A DNA stretch of 64,000 bases from Fremontodendron californicum (taxonomy: Eukaryota; Streptophyta; Magnoliopsida; Malvales; Malvaceae): contig JAULJL010000015.1 of NCBI GenBank assembly GCA_030761205.1, forward strand, positions 12,219,501 to 12,283,500. Direction: 5' to 3'. Below the pieces are notes generated by a model that worked only from the letters and a program-made list of their open reading frames with translations, was not told the DNA's origin and did not search any database. This document shows positions 22,012 to 33,230 of this stretch, one piece after another. Each line of letters starts with the position of its first letter. Position 1 is the stretch's first letter. A program made the position numbers and the translations under genes.

Positions 22012-24693
22012 TTATTGTTGATGCGAACTCTCCCCCAATGTGCCAGATCGATGCGGACAATTTCGACGGTTATGGCCTTTATTTCTGCATAATCCACAAC
22101 GTTTTGGTTGACCTTTCTCCCTGAGGTCTATTTCATTACGAATACGACTTGATTTTGGCCGACCATGTGGATTTCTCTGCATTTCTTGATTGGGACACAC
22201 TTCTGGACCATCATATTGAGGCCAGTAACCTTCATTTCCAATAGCTTCGAACTCATGTCTATAAACATTCAATATAGTTTCCAGTCTATAGACTTTGTCC
22301 ACATATTGCATGCAATCTACATGGACATGTGCACAAGCAGCAACTACATGTGAACAAGGGAATCTTTGTGCTTGAAACTTCCCACAGTCACACCACATTT
22401 CACTAAGCTTGACTTTGTACTTCATTGCAGAAACACCCTCTTGTGGATCAACTAACTCTTCAACCAGAAAAGATTGATTTGCTCGCGTAAAATTACGAAC
22501 AAAGTGGGAGTTAGCTTTCCTGCGATTTTCTTGCATAGCCTGTGTGACTGTTTCACAGTATGTGTGCCCTCCCTCCATCATTGCAATTTGCTTGTTCCCC
22601 ATCTTAACAAAAAGTGCAGCCAACCTATAATATGTTGATTGCACTAAAGCAGTAATGGGAAGATGACGCGTTCCCTTCAACACCGAATTGATAGATTCAG
22701 CTAGGTTGGTTGTCATATGGCCATAACGACTTCCTTGATCATATGATTGGGCCCACTTCTCCTTAGGGATCCTATCAAGCCAATTAGCTTCCTCTGCATT
22801 TTCTCCATGAAGATTCTCATACATGAAATGAAAATTCGGTCGCCTCAACTCGTATCCTAATAAAATTAAAAACAAAATGAAATATAAGAGATAAAATAAC
22901 TATGATTTGATTCCATACCCATGTTAACAATGTGTCGACGCAATTCTTTATTGTTAAACTTTTTCATAAAGTTAGCTGCAATATGTCGAAAGTAGTACAC
23001 TGAATATGCATGTGGAGGATTCCATCCACTACCATCGCGTCTAATCGTAGCTTTGATGGCTTCATGTTGATCAGACAGTAAGCATATGCCAGGCTATTTT
23101 GTCACGTGTGTACTCAAGTTAGTGAGAAAAAATGACCAAGCCTCTGTTCTCTCACCCTCCACAATGGCAAAGGCAATTGGCAGTATGTTTCGGTTGCCAT
23201 CTTGTGCGATAGCTAACAATAATGTTCCTTTGTATTTTTCATATAAGAAAGTATGGTCTATTTGCACAATAGGTTTACAATACGGATACCCTTCAATGCA
23301 CAACTTAAATATCCAAAATAGTCGATGAAATATTCTCTTATCCTGGACCAGTCGATCACCGTGATATGCAGGTACCGTTTGCAATTCCACAATTGTACCA
23401 GGCATGAAATGTTGCATTGCACCTAACCATTTAGGTAGCTCATTGTACGATCTTTCCCAATCGCCAAAAACTCGAACAATTGCCTTTTGCTTTGCTTTCC
23501 ACGTTTTCTTGTAGGAGGTGATGTATCCATACCGGATTCGCATCTCAGTGATCAAAACTGAAACGGAGATCTCCGGATTTGCTTGGACCAATGACAGAAT
23601 GCATGAACAGATCATGTTACAATCTAACTTGCAATGATCTTGTGAAATCCTCCCCGATGTGCAAGTATGAGGCCCTTCATATTTTCTAATCTCCCATGCC
23701 TGTTTCTTTTTCATAAAAGTTGCCCTTATTCTTCAATTGCACCCTTTTTCCATACATTACGCAATTAGCATAATATTTGGTCCGCTCATATTCAATTACT
23801 CTGTAATCTACAGAGTTTTTGATGTTATAGTGCTTAATAGCTGAAAGCATAGCCTCTTTCGTTGGAAATTGTAACCCAACACACAGATCAACTGCAGATG
23901 GATCAAATGTCAGAGGCGTAGCTAATGTATGAGCATACTCAGGAAATTCTGGCACTTGCATTGCCTCCAGATCCAGGGTATGCATATGGGATGCAGCCTC
24001 ATATGGGGGAAAATCTCCATGAGTGTTGATCTCAGCAGGGACGACGTTTGGGTCAGAATCACTATTGTCATCACTTGCGAATTCAGCATCCTCTTACTGC
24101 TCACGAAATTCACCAACATATTCACCATGGACTCCACATGGCGGAACAGGATCAACACCAGCTGGCTCATCTTCGAGGGTAGTAGGAATTGTTTGTGAGA
24201 CTAATGAAGTCTGAAACGTTGTAGCTTGAGATAACGGCACGACTTCTTCTGTGGGAACGTCGTATGTAGTGTGAACATAGAACGGCTCAGAATCATCATC
24301 TTCTATGGGAAAGTTTTCTGTTGTGCGAACATTTGAAGGCCCACAATCATCGTCAACATCCTCTATGTCAGCATATAACTCAAGTACACCAATATTTGCA
24401 AATGTCTCATAAGCATAAAACATGCATCTGCCATCATCATCATCTTCAAGTGAAAATGTTCTATATCGGACACATCCTTCACCAATAGAAAGAGGATGCC
24501 TATACTTAACCTCTGAAACTCTTTTTCTATTTTCAGCTTTAATTTTTGTATGAATTTGCAGCTTCAGTTCCTCTAATGTGACGTCTTCTTCAACACGAAA
24601 ACTTTTAGGACGTGCACAATCAAAGGTAGCACCTTCGTCAGTATTATGAATTTGGCTATTATAGTAGACCAATGCGATCACTCTATTGCTCAT
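22012..24693 (-). pseudogene. MuDR-type transposase (DDE, SWIM zinc finger, zinc knuckle), broken
   Basis: Transposase that would recognise the element's terminal repeats. ATG at 24693 (MSNRVIALVYYNSQIHNTDE). Order: N-terminal ubiquitin-like/PB1-type segment; acidic linker; MuDR DNA-binding region (about 23900..23600, WEIRKYEGPHTC with its Cys/His pattern); MULE catalytic domain with first Asp in VQIDHTFLYEKYKGTLLLAI and second Asp in CLLSDQHEAI; SWIM finger CDCGKFQAQRFPCSH (about 22400..22340); C-terminal CGLCRNKGHNRRNCPH knuckle. A 62-bp intron (22857..22918) rejoins the frame exactly. Breaks: TAA at 24094..24096, a 1-base frame change in an A run near 23745 with TGA at 23733..23735 where family members have Trp, and TAG at 23094..23096. 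Apart from these the protein looks complete. Confidence 0.92.
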
Positions 24694-25032
24694 GTTGTGT
24701 AGTAATGAAACTAAGAAGGATGAAAATGGAGGTATTATCACTCGGCAAAAGAAAGAAGAAATATAGAAGGATGAGAATGAGGAGGTTTTAGCACTCAGAA
24801 AAAATCTGATTGAAAAATTGTTGTAGGGGGTATTGTAAACCTTCATCAGTATTATGAATTTATAATGGTTCATTATGTTGGTACCAGATGAAAAATCCCA
24901 TCCTTTTCCTTTGTATAGGATGGAATCTGATTCTCATATTCTGGCTAGGGTTATTTGACTGAAAAAGTGATAACTCATTCAATGCAAAATCTGATTGATA
25001 AATCCTATCCTTTGTACTGGACTGTCCAATAG

Positions 25033-25563
25033 TCCCATCCATTGCAGAAGGAATCCAATTTCAATATTTTCTACAACATTTTATTGACTGAAAAATAGCT
25101 GAAACCTATCCCTAACCCTAAATCATTAGTCCCATCCATTGCAGAAGGAATCCAATTCCAATATTTTCTGCAGCATTTGATTGACTGAAAAATAGCTGAA
25201 ACTTATCCCTAACCCTAAATCATTAGTCTCATCCATTGCAGAAGGAATCCAATTCCAATATTTTCTGCAGCATTTGATTGACTGGAAAATAGCTAAAACC
25301 TATCCCTAACCCTAAACCATTAGTCTCATCCATTGCAGAAGGAATCCAATTCTAATATTTTCTGCAGCATTTGATTGACTGAAAAATAGTTCTAACCTAT
25401 CACTAACCCTAAACCATCAGTCTCATCCATTGCAGAAGGAATCCAATTCCAATATTTTCTAAAGCATTTGATTGACTAGAAAATAGCTGAAACCTCTCCC
25501 TAACCCTAAATCATTAGTCCCATCCATTGCAGAAGGAATCCAATTCCAATATTTTCTACAGCA
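25033..25563. repeat. 97-bp minisatellite, about 5.5 copies
   Basis: TCCCATCCATTGCAGAAGG starts at 25033, 25130, 25227, 25324, 25421 and 25518, an exact 97-bp spacing. Units contain TATCCCTAACCCTAAATCA, which resembles plant telomere repeat, and a pyrimidine-rich end. The array lies upstream of the transposase start, between it and the right TIR. Confidence 0.92.
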
Positions 25564-25565
25564 TA

Positions 25566-26206
25566 AAATTAAAATTGTATAACAAATATAATTTTCTTTT
25601 TTAAATTTTAATAAGCAATAAAATTGTATATTTTATAAAATTTTAATAATAAATTAAATTTTATTTTTTATAAAATTAAAAAATTATAAGAAATAATTTT
25701 TTTTATATAAAAATTTAATAAGAAATATAATATTCTTTTTAAAATTTTAATAAGCAATAAAATTATATATTTTATAAATTTTTAATAATAAATTAAATTT
25801 TATTTTTCATAAAATAAAAAAAGTATAAGAAATAAAAATTTTGATATAAAAATTTAATAAGAAATATAATTTTCTTTTTTAAATTTTAATAAGAAATAAA
25901 ATTTTATTTTTATAAAATTTTAATTATAAATTAAATTTTATTTTTTATAATATTAAAAAATTATAAGAAATAAAATTTTTGATATAAAAATTTAATAAGA
26001 AATATAATTTTCTTTTTTAAATTTTAATAAGAAATAAAATTTTATTTTTTATAAAATTTTAATAATAAATTAAATTACATTTCTAATATATATTTAAAAA
26101 ATAAACAAATATTTAAAAAAATAAATAAACAAACCTAGATAATTTATTTTATTTAATTTACAATTTTTAAAATTTAAAAATAAATTTAAATTTTTTTTAA
26201 TTTAAG
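25566..26206. repeat. 139-bp AT-rich minisatellite, about 4 copies
   Basis: The word ATAA(G/C)-AATAAAAT recurs at 25611, 25750, 25889 and 26027 (spacing 139, 139, 138). It directly follows the 97-bp array inside the MULE. Confidence 0.8.
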
Positions 26207-26220
26207 TAAAATATATATAT

Positions 26221-26418
26221 ATACCAAGGGAAATCGCCACCCCCCATGGCGATTTCCCTTGATGTTTTTTGCAAAAATTGTAATTTTTACACTGGAAAAT
26301 CGTCATAGAGGATGGCGATTTCCCAGCTAGAAAAAAAAAAAGCGAATTTAAGAATTAATCTGAAAACAACGGTATTTTGATATATAATTTTTTTTTAGCT
26401 ATATTTGGGTAAAAAAAC
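26221..26418 (-). repeat. MULE right terminal inverted repeat
   Basis: Inverted copy of 18305..18500, including the GGGAAATCGCCA..TGGCGATTTCCC dyad. Followed by the right target duplication CCCAAATGA. Confidence 0.88.
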
Positions 26419-26427
26419 CCCAAATGA

Positions 26428-26792
26428 TAATTGCATATTTTATCACATTTCAAAATGGTAATTACAAGTTATAAAATTAAAACAAATTAATAATTTGTGT
26501 TATAGGTATTATTTTTATTAAATTAATTTTTCAAAATAAAATTATACTTAATTTAAGTTCGGGTCATTTCGGGTTAATTGTTCGAGTCATTTCGGATTCG
26601 GGTCACTTGGGGTTCGAGTCATTTCGATTTTGGATCATTTCGGGTTCGGATCATTTCGGGTGCGGGTCATTTCGGGTTCGGGTTAGTCGATTTCGGATTG
26701 TTGACTTTTTCTGATCAAATCGAGTTGAGTCGAATTTGGTTTCGGATGGGTTGGATAAGTTTTTCGAATTCGGATCAGAATTGACAAGTATA
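26428..26792. repeat. Right part of the split GGGTCATTTCGGGTT-rich repeat
   Basis: From about 26560 the motif TTCGGGTCATTTCGGGTT recurs roughly every 20-30 bp, ending GGATCAGAATTGACAAGTA, inverted relative to the start at 16113. Confidence 0.55.
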
Positions 26793-27138
26793 GATGTGAG
26801 TGAGAGAGGTTGAGATCACTAAACCGTTGACCCACGCAGTTCCTCAAAATCCAATGGATTGTTTCGTTGCTCGGTTTTGACCATTCTCTACAGAAAATCT
26901 AAAATACTAATGGCTAAACCAACCAACACTGTGGGCCGACCCGTACCTTACCTTACCTTACGCTTATCTTATCACATCTTTCATTCAACTCTGTCTCTAC
27001 TCTCTCGCCATCTGATCTGCCCAATTCATCCTCCCCTTTCTTCCTTTTACTACTCTTTTACATTTTTATACACCAAAACTTCCAAATTTAGTTTTGTCTG
27101 CATTTTTCCGAATCATCATTATCATTTTCTTCTTTGCA
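26793..27138 (+). promoter_or_regulatory. Promoter and 5' leader of the coproporphyrinogen oxidase gene
   Basis: Upstream DNA between the last repeat and the ATG at 27139. Pyrimidine-rich stretches (26990..27130) fit a plant 5' leader. A TTTTTATACACC at about 27062 could be a weak TATA-like site. No precise start can be called. Confidence 0.4.
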
Positions 27139-30100
27139 ATGCCAGCTCCAACAGCAGCTCTCTATGTTTCTTCCTCTTCTTCTTCTCTATCTCTCTTCCC
27201 ACTTTCTTCGTACTCTTCTCCCAAGAAAACCCAGTTAGGCTTCTGCCCTTCCCCTACCCTCACCAGGCTTACCAATTTCACTTCCCTCACCAATCCCAAC
27301 TACCCAATTCCCAAACTCATGACATGCTCCGCCGTTTCCATCGAGAAAGAAACTATAATCTCCGAGCGCCCCCACACTTTCCTCCGTGAAACCGACGGCG
27401 TAGATGACGGCTCCGTCAGGTCGCGCTTCCAGCGCATGATAATGGAGGTGCAGGAAAGCGTCTGCGCCGCCCTCGAGGCTCTCGACGGAGCTGGGAAGTT
27501 CAAGGAGGACGCGTGGACGAGGCCCGGAGGCGGTGGAGGAATTAGTCGAGTGTTGCAAGACGGCGCCGTTTTCGAAAAGGCTGGTGTTAATGTCTCTGTT
27601 GTTTATGGAGTTATGCCCCCTGAAGCCTATCGAGCTGCCAAGGCTGCTGTCACTGATCAGAAGCTCGGTCCCGTTCCCTTTTTCGCCGCTGGGATCAGCT
27701 CGGTAATTAATAACTTTTCATTTTTCAAAATTTTGGTTCAATTCCATTGAAAAAAGAAATTGCTGATAATTATATCATTTTGGTTTTCTTCGTTTTCCAG
27801 GTTTTGCATCCGAAGAATCCGTTTGCTCCTACATTGCATTTTAACTATAGATATTTTGAAACTGATGCTCCGAAAGGTACTTACTTTATCCTTAATTATT
27901 ATTATTATTAATGTTCAGTTGTTGAATTGGCATGCTAAAATGGTAGTTTTAAATGACATGTTGTATCCTGATTTATCAACAAAGTGATAGGAAGGATCTA
28001 TGTAATGAGTTCTCCGAGTTTTCTCTCTCTTTGGAGAATTTCTTACTTCCCAAAATAAACAAAATTATAGTATTCAATTAGAACTTGCAGTTTATGGTGT
28101 CACCTGATTCCTAGAAATAGCTTCCCATTAGCTTAGACTTGAGTTATCACCAGCATAAAATCAAGCAAAAATAATTTGTTTCTTCTCATTGGCAATTCGG
28201 TAGCAATGAATATTATGCTTTATGGTTTGCTTTGGTAATTGTTCTTCATAAACAAAATTGAGGTAGTTTCTTGATGAACATTTTTCAATTTGCCTTGCTT
28301 TCCCTGAGTTGCGTTCTTGATACTTTGTGATTATGCTTCATGTTAGTCTTTTTTGCGCTTCAAAGATAAGTAAAGTGGTATAAGTTTAGTTGGTGACTTG
28401 TCTTGAAATGTGCAGATACTCCTGGAGCACCTAGGCAATGGTGGTTTGGTGGTGGAACTGATTTGACTCCATCTTACATCTTTGAGGAGGATGTCAAGCA
28501 CTTCCATTCAGTGAGTTGGATTATGATTCTTTCTTTCTCATGTCTTTTTTTTTTTAATAAAAAAAGAAAAGATCATATAGGTTTCTTGGTCTCGTGGTAA
28601 AAAATTTCTCTATTCTACCACCCAGTAAAGCTTGAGACATCTGCGTTTGGCACTATTAAAATACCAAGGTGCTTAAGCAGTTAAATTAGTTCAAATAGTG
28701 GTCTTTTCACTTTGAGAAAGTAAAATATCGATGTTATCAAAGAAATTTGAAGAAATTCGAGTATTTTGAACAGAACTATCTTATTTCAACATCTTACTAA
28801 ATATTATATACAGATTTACTCGAAAGCACATGGATGAAATCCTTTTAACAGCAGCAACCTCTGTTCCTTTTACATATTAGTATAGATTGATAGGTAAATT
28901 GGAGACAAATGTTTCTACTGTCAGTGAATTGCACATGTCAGCCTTAAAGATAACTGCAATGTTCTATAAATACAGTGTATGTATGTGCAGAAATTAATTC
29001 TATCCCTTTAAAAATATTATTTGAAAAATGAAATATTTTGCTGAATGTTCTTTTGCTAACACTGGCCTTCTTTTCTAGATACAAAAAAAGTCCTGTGACA
29101 AATTTGATCCATGCTTTTATCCTCGGTTCAAAAAATGGTGTGATGACTATTTTTACATTAAGGTATGATCTTGCCAGATTTTTTGGCGTTATGTGTTTCT
29201 CTTATTTCCCTGAGTTTTAGGATTATGTGTATAGCTTTTGAATTAACAAAAATTGGCTTTGCCAGTCGATGCATTGATGCTATGATTGTCACTTTTTTTT
29301 TTCTCTATGATGATATTACTTAATGATGTTTGGGGTTGGAAGCAAACTATTAAGATTGTTGGGATCTCTAACGGTGTAAGCGTTAGCACTTAGCACTATT
29401 GTCAAGGCATGCACCTAGGTACTAAGGTGCAGTGCAAATCAACTAAGGCACTTAAAGATCTGGTAATATTGGACACGACATGATTATTCGACACGAACAT
29501 GACACGGAAAAAATAATTGAAAACACGATACAAACACGACACGACACGGAAAAAAACATGAACACGAACACGACACAAATACACGAATGTCTCAAAATCT
29601 ATATAATACGAATTATTAATGTTTCAAAATTTATACAAATATAAAATACCTTAAACATGATTATGACACGACAAAATACACGAATACACGAATTGCCAGG
29701 TCTTTACATCCTTTGGGTGAGACACCTTAGGCTAGGCACACACATTTTACACACAGGCATGCTTTTTTTTTTTTAAGGTGAATGGTGCATAACAAATTTA
29801 GTTGACTTAAATGTCTCTTTGGATTCTTTAGTTTGTAATTTCTTTTGTTACCTATACATTTAATACGTGCTATCTTGACAAGAATAAATGCGGTACTATT
29901 GTTCATGCACAAGTTTTTGTTGAAGATGGAAATGGAGGATAATTATGAGAATGCTTATTTTCGGAAAAGGTTTTGTAATGTAATGAAGCAAATTCTGGAA
30001 TTTATTTACAAATCATATATTTTAGGCTTATTATATAATAAATGGAATTTCCTTATATATGTATATAACTTTTTATAAATTAGAGCTTTACTTCTCTAGG

Positions 30101-32047
30101 GTGAGTGCTTCTTTTGTGTCTTATACCTCGGGCAATGTAAGGGTCTAGAGTTCATCTTCTGCCTTTTGACAACATTGATGGTTATTGGTCAACATTTAGT
30201 CGGAGGATTAGATGCATACAAGTTTTGCCAAAAAGAGCCCCTTATAAATAGACTACAATAATGATTGAGAATTCTGGTTTATGGCACTCGAGGGTACTCA
30301 TCTGCCCAAATAATAATGTTATAGACTTATAGTGCGTGCATTCTTCTAACAAACTTGAATTACTTCTCACTCCAGCTTACAGAAATCCACCTTTGGCCTA
30401 CTTTTACTAATCTCATTCATAGACATAATAAGAATCACTATTTGTATTTTTTCTATTTTTAGCAATTTATAAGTGCATGCATATAATACCCTATGTTGGG
30501 CTTGCCACTTTTGAACTCAACAAATATATGTTCCAGTTATTTTCAAAAGATTTACTAAAACATTTTGCCTTGACTCTAGTTTGATTGATGTTAATTTTAT
30601 GTTTACTGAAATAATGTTTTTGAATTCTTTTTATTGTCCCACACTCCCACTACAGGTAATGTTTTCCTTTCTTAGATATCTAACAGTGAATATTGTTTGC
30701 TGTGATTTAAGGCTTTTGATTTCTTTATTTTTGATATTTTTATTTTTCAGTGATAATAAAATACCATTAAACTTATTATTTTAAGATCGATATTTGTTTA
30801 TTTTTCATATATATTTTTTAATAGTAATAACAAAAAAAGACCATTAAACTTTTGTATTATTTCATATTTTGAAATTCAATGTAAAAGGATATGGAGTCAG
30901 ATATATCTCTTGCTAAAAGTGTGCGTCCTTTAAAACAGCCATCTACAATAAGATAGAGGGGGTGTTATTCAGGGTGGAAGCTTGGTAGTTTTGAGTAATA
31001 TCAGTAGCCTGTGTGGTGATCATATATGTTCTAAAAGCTTTTATATATGATCATTTTCTCTCATTGACTATTCTCATAATTTTACATTTTTCTCCATGTA
31101 ATTATGGATTAAATTGTTAAACTTAATGTTTGCTTTTGCTCTATGCAGCATCGAGGTGAGAGACGAGGGCTCGGGGGAATATTTTTTGATGATCTAAACG
31201 ACTATGATCAAGAGATGCTTCTTTCATTTGCCACTGGTAATTACTCAAGACGGAGATTAATCTTTGGGTGTTACCCACCTACAAATATGATTCCATTGGG
31301 TCTTCAGTTTTTCTAATGAACCAATTTGCTATCGATTTGCAGAATGTGCGAATTCTGTGGTTCCTGCATACATACCCATTGTAGAGAAAAGGAAGGATAC
31401 ACCATTTAATGAGAGCCACAAGGCATGGCAACAATTGCGAAGGGGCCGCTATGTAGAATTCAATTTGGTATTGAATCTACCCATAACTAAACTAGAGAGA
31501 TTTGGCATCTTAGATTTCTCTAAATCAGACCTTTAACTTATATTTGATTTGTTAATGAAAGGTCTATGATCGAGGTACAACCTTCGGACTGAAGACAGGA
31601 GGTCGGATTGAAAGTATTCTTGTTTCTCTCCCTTTATCTGCACGATGGGAATATGATCATGTAAGCTTTCTTCCCTCATTTTCCTTTTAACCTCCAAGTT
31701 ATGTTACTCGGACTCGGGATGAGTGTCGGATACAGGTATGTGTCCGATACGAGTATGCTCAATTGTTTCTAGATTTTTTCATATATTTGGAGGACCGTAC
31801 CTCCATACTCAAGTCCGAATATATGTCAGACACGGGTACTTCAAGAAAAACGAAAAGTCGGGCTAACATAGCCTCCAAGTAAAAAAAATTCACTCATTCT
31901 ACGTAAATGTTCACCGTGATATGTTACTGAGAAGCTGTAAATGATAATGAGAGGCCTATTTCTTTGTTTGACATACAGAAACCAGAAGAGGGAAGTGAAG
32001 AGTGGAAATTACTAGATGCCTGCATGAATCCGAAGGAATGGATCTGA
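27139..32047 (+). CDS. CPOX: Coproporphyrinogen III oxidase, plastid (9 exons)
   Basis: Oxygen-dependent enzyme (HemF family, EC 1.3.3.3) that decarboxylates coproporphyrinogen III to protoporphyrinogen IX in plastid haem and chlorophyll synthesis. Exons: 27139..27702, 27801..27876, 28416..28510, 29079..29162, 31149..31236, 31343..31467, 31562..31660, 31979..32047; all GT..AG and phases close to 1200 nt (399 aa; Arabidopsis LIN2 is similar). That is eight coding exons as resolved here; an additional untranslated exon is possible. ATG 27139 is chosen because it starts a Ser/Thr/Pro-rich transit peptide (about residues 1-70). The mature core has [110 protein letters not shown] and the C-terminal PKEWI. 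All conserved blocks are intact. The 2-kb intron before exon 5 carries a hAT-like MITE and the last intron carries another. Confidence 0.96.
29455..29704. mobile_element. MITE of the AGATCTGG family in a CPOX intron
   Basis: Ends AAGATCTGGTAATATTGG and GAATTGCCAGGTCTT are inverted. The 250-bp interior is rich in ACACGACACGGAA words. Same family as the clear copy at 36969..37228. The surrounding sequence (29380..29455, 29705..29760) has its own CACCTA / TAGGTG repeats. Confidence 0.6.
31699..31871. mobile_element. MITE of the CTATGTTACTCGG family, copy 3 (CPOX last intron)
   Basis: Ends TTATGTTACTCGGACTCGG and AAAGTCGGGCTAACATAG. A perfect 8-bp duplication CCTCCAAG flanks it (31691..31698 and 31872..31879). 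An 8-bp duplication with such short ends places the family with hAT-type elements. Confidence 0.88.
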
Positions 32048-32785
32048 TACTTACTGGTTGAGTTTCTTTATAACATTTTGAAATTTTCCCTTGGCTCATA
32101 TTTTTCAGTTTTTTTTTTTTTTTTCCTATTCTCAATCTTGCTATGCTCTTCTTCTTTTAAGGTAGTGGTATCCTGCTGCAGATGTTGTAAGTTAGCTTCA
32201 TGGTTTTGTTGTATTAAGGTGATAGCCTCATAGGGAACTCTTGTTGTGAATCATGTGAATGTGGTTGGATACTTCTTCCCGTTATACATATTGTTTAGAG
32301 GCTAACAGTTGCTAATAATATTGTGAAATCTGTTAACATCTCTGTGTTTACTAGATGAGTTTTCTTCCTATGAATTCTGTTAATCTGTTCAAGAAAAGTG
32401 TGTGCCCCTGCAACTCCGAGCATGCATTTTTTTGTACCCTTCATTTTAATGATCATTTGAGGATGATCTCTTGGAAACTTGTCCTTTATCACAATCTGGT
32501 GTATTAGTTGCACAATCTGGTGTATTAGTTGCATTTAGGGCATAAAAAGTTAACGTTCAGCTCTTTGAGAGAAAGACAAAGAGAGAATGAGATTTTTATA
32601 GTGTTTCAGTCATGATTTTTTAAATCGGACGGGTTCAGGATTAATTCAGTTAGTTCATGTAGTAATTTTTAAAAAGTGATATTCAACATGTTTGATTTCA
32701 AATATCAACTTATCCTTGCTTTATTTTCAGAATGCGTATTTTTTTATTCAATTTTTTTTTTTTTTTTTTTAAATTTTTAGACTGC

Positions 32786-32788
<3 letters not shown>
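32048..32788. other. CPOX 3' flank
   Basis: Probable 3' UTR and downstream DNA; poly-T tracts at 32108..32125 and 32750..32770. No other gene supported. Confidence 0.55.
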
Positions 32789-32826
<38 letters not shown>

Positions 32827-33230
32827 GAGAGATTTATTTAAATTAATGTAAAATTAAATTAATTTTACACGCTTTCGTAATTTTTATACGATTTATATTT
32901 TAACAAACCGATCGTTGGATTTAACAATATAATTATATTCGTTGTGCATGTAAAGTTTCGAATCAATCCGATATCTTTATCATATCGATCGAGAATATTG
33001 TCTTTTTCAATATATATTTAACGGTTAAAAGTTTTTTACATCGAACAAATAGTTAGACATTTTTAATTTACTCGAAACTCGATGTGCATGATTTACGTGA
33101 ATAAAACATGAAATACGACGGTCGGATTAAACAAATATAAATCGTATAAAAATTTACGAAAGTGTATAAAAATAATTTAATTTTACACCCGTATAGGTGG
33201 ATTTATATATATATATATATATATATATAA
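32789..33230. mobile_element. (TA)n-flanked MITE, ~380 bp
   Basis: The element (about 32826..33204) has ~85-bp terminal inverted repeats: AGATTTATTTAAATTAATGT, TTTACACGCTTTCGTAA, TATACGATTTATATTT on the left face their complements on the right, ending GTGTAAAA..ATAGGTGGATTTA. TA runs sit against both ends (32789..32823 and about 33205..33230). Non-coding. Confidence 0.8.

Larger units (their letters stand above)
18305..26418 (-). mobile_element. 8.1-kb Mutator-like element (MULE) with transposase and plant-mobile-domain genes
   Basis: Terminal inverted repeats of ~197 bp (18305..18500 and 26221..26418) share TTTTTTTA..CCAAATATAGC, AAAATACCGTTGTTTT and the small palindrome block GGGAAATCGCCA...TGGCGATTTC. 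A 9-bp target duplication with one mismatch flanks the element (ACCAAATGA at 18296..18304, CCCAAATGA at 26419..26427). This duplication length is typical of Mutator. Inside are a MAIN-like gene on + and a MuDR transposase on -, pointing toward each other, and two minisatellites next to the right end. Strand is given by the transposase. Both genes carry several disabling mutations, so this copy is not autonomous now. Confidence 0.92.

Noticed and set aside
25033..25563. Telomeric or interstitial telomere array
   Set aside because: CCCTAAC words occur only once or twice per 97-bp unit, so this is a minisatellite.
27235..27558. Antisense frames in CPOX exon 1
   Set aside because: Shadow of the transit-peptide and first-domain exon.
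28560..28640. Box-A-like GGTCTCGTGGTAAA in a CPOX intron
   Set aside because: No convincing box B at the right distance; too weak for a SINE call.
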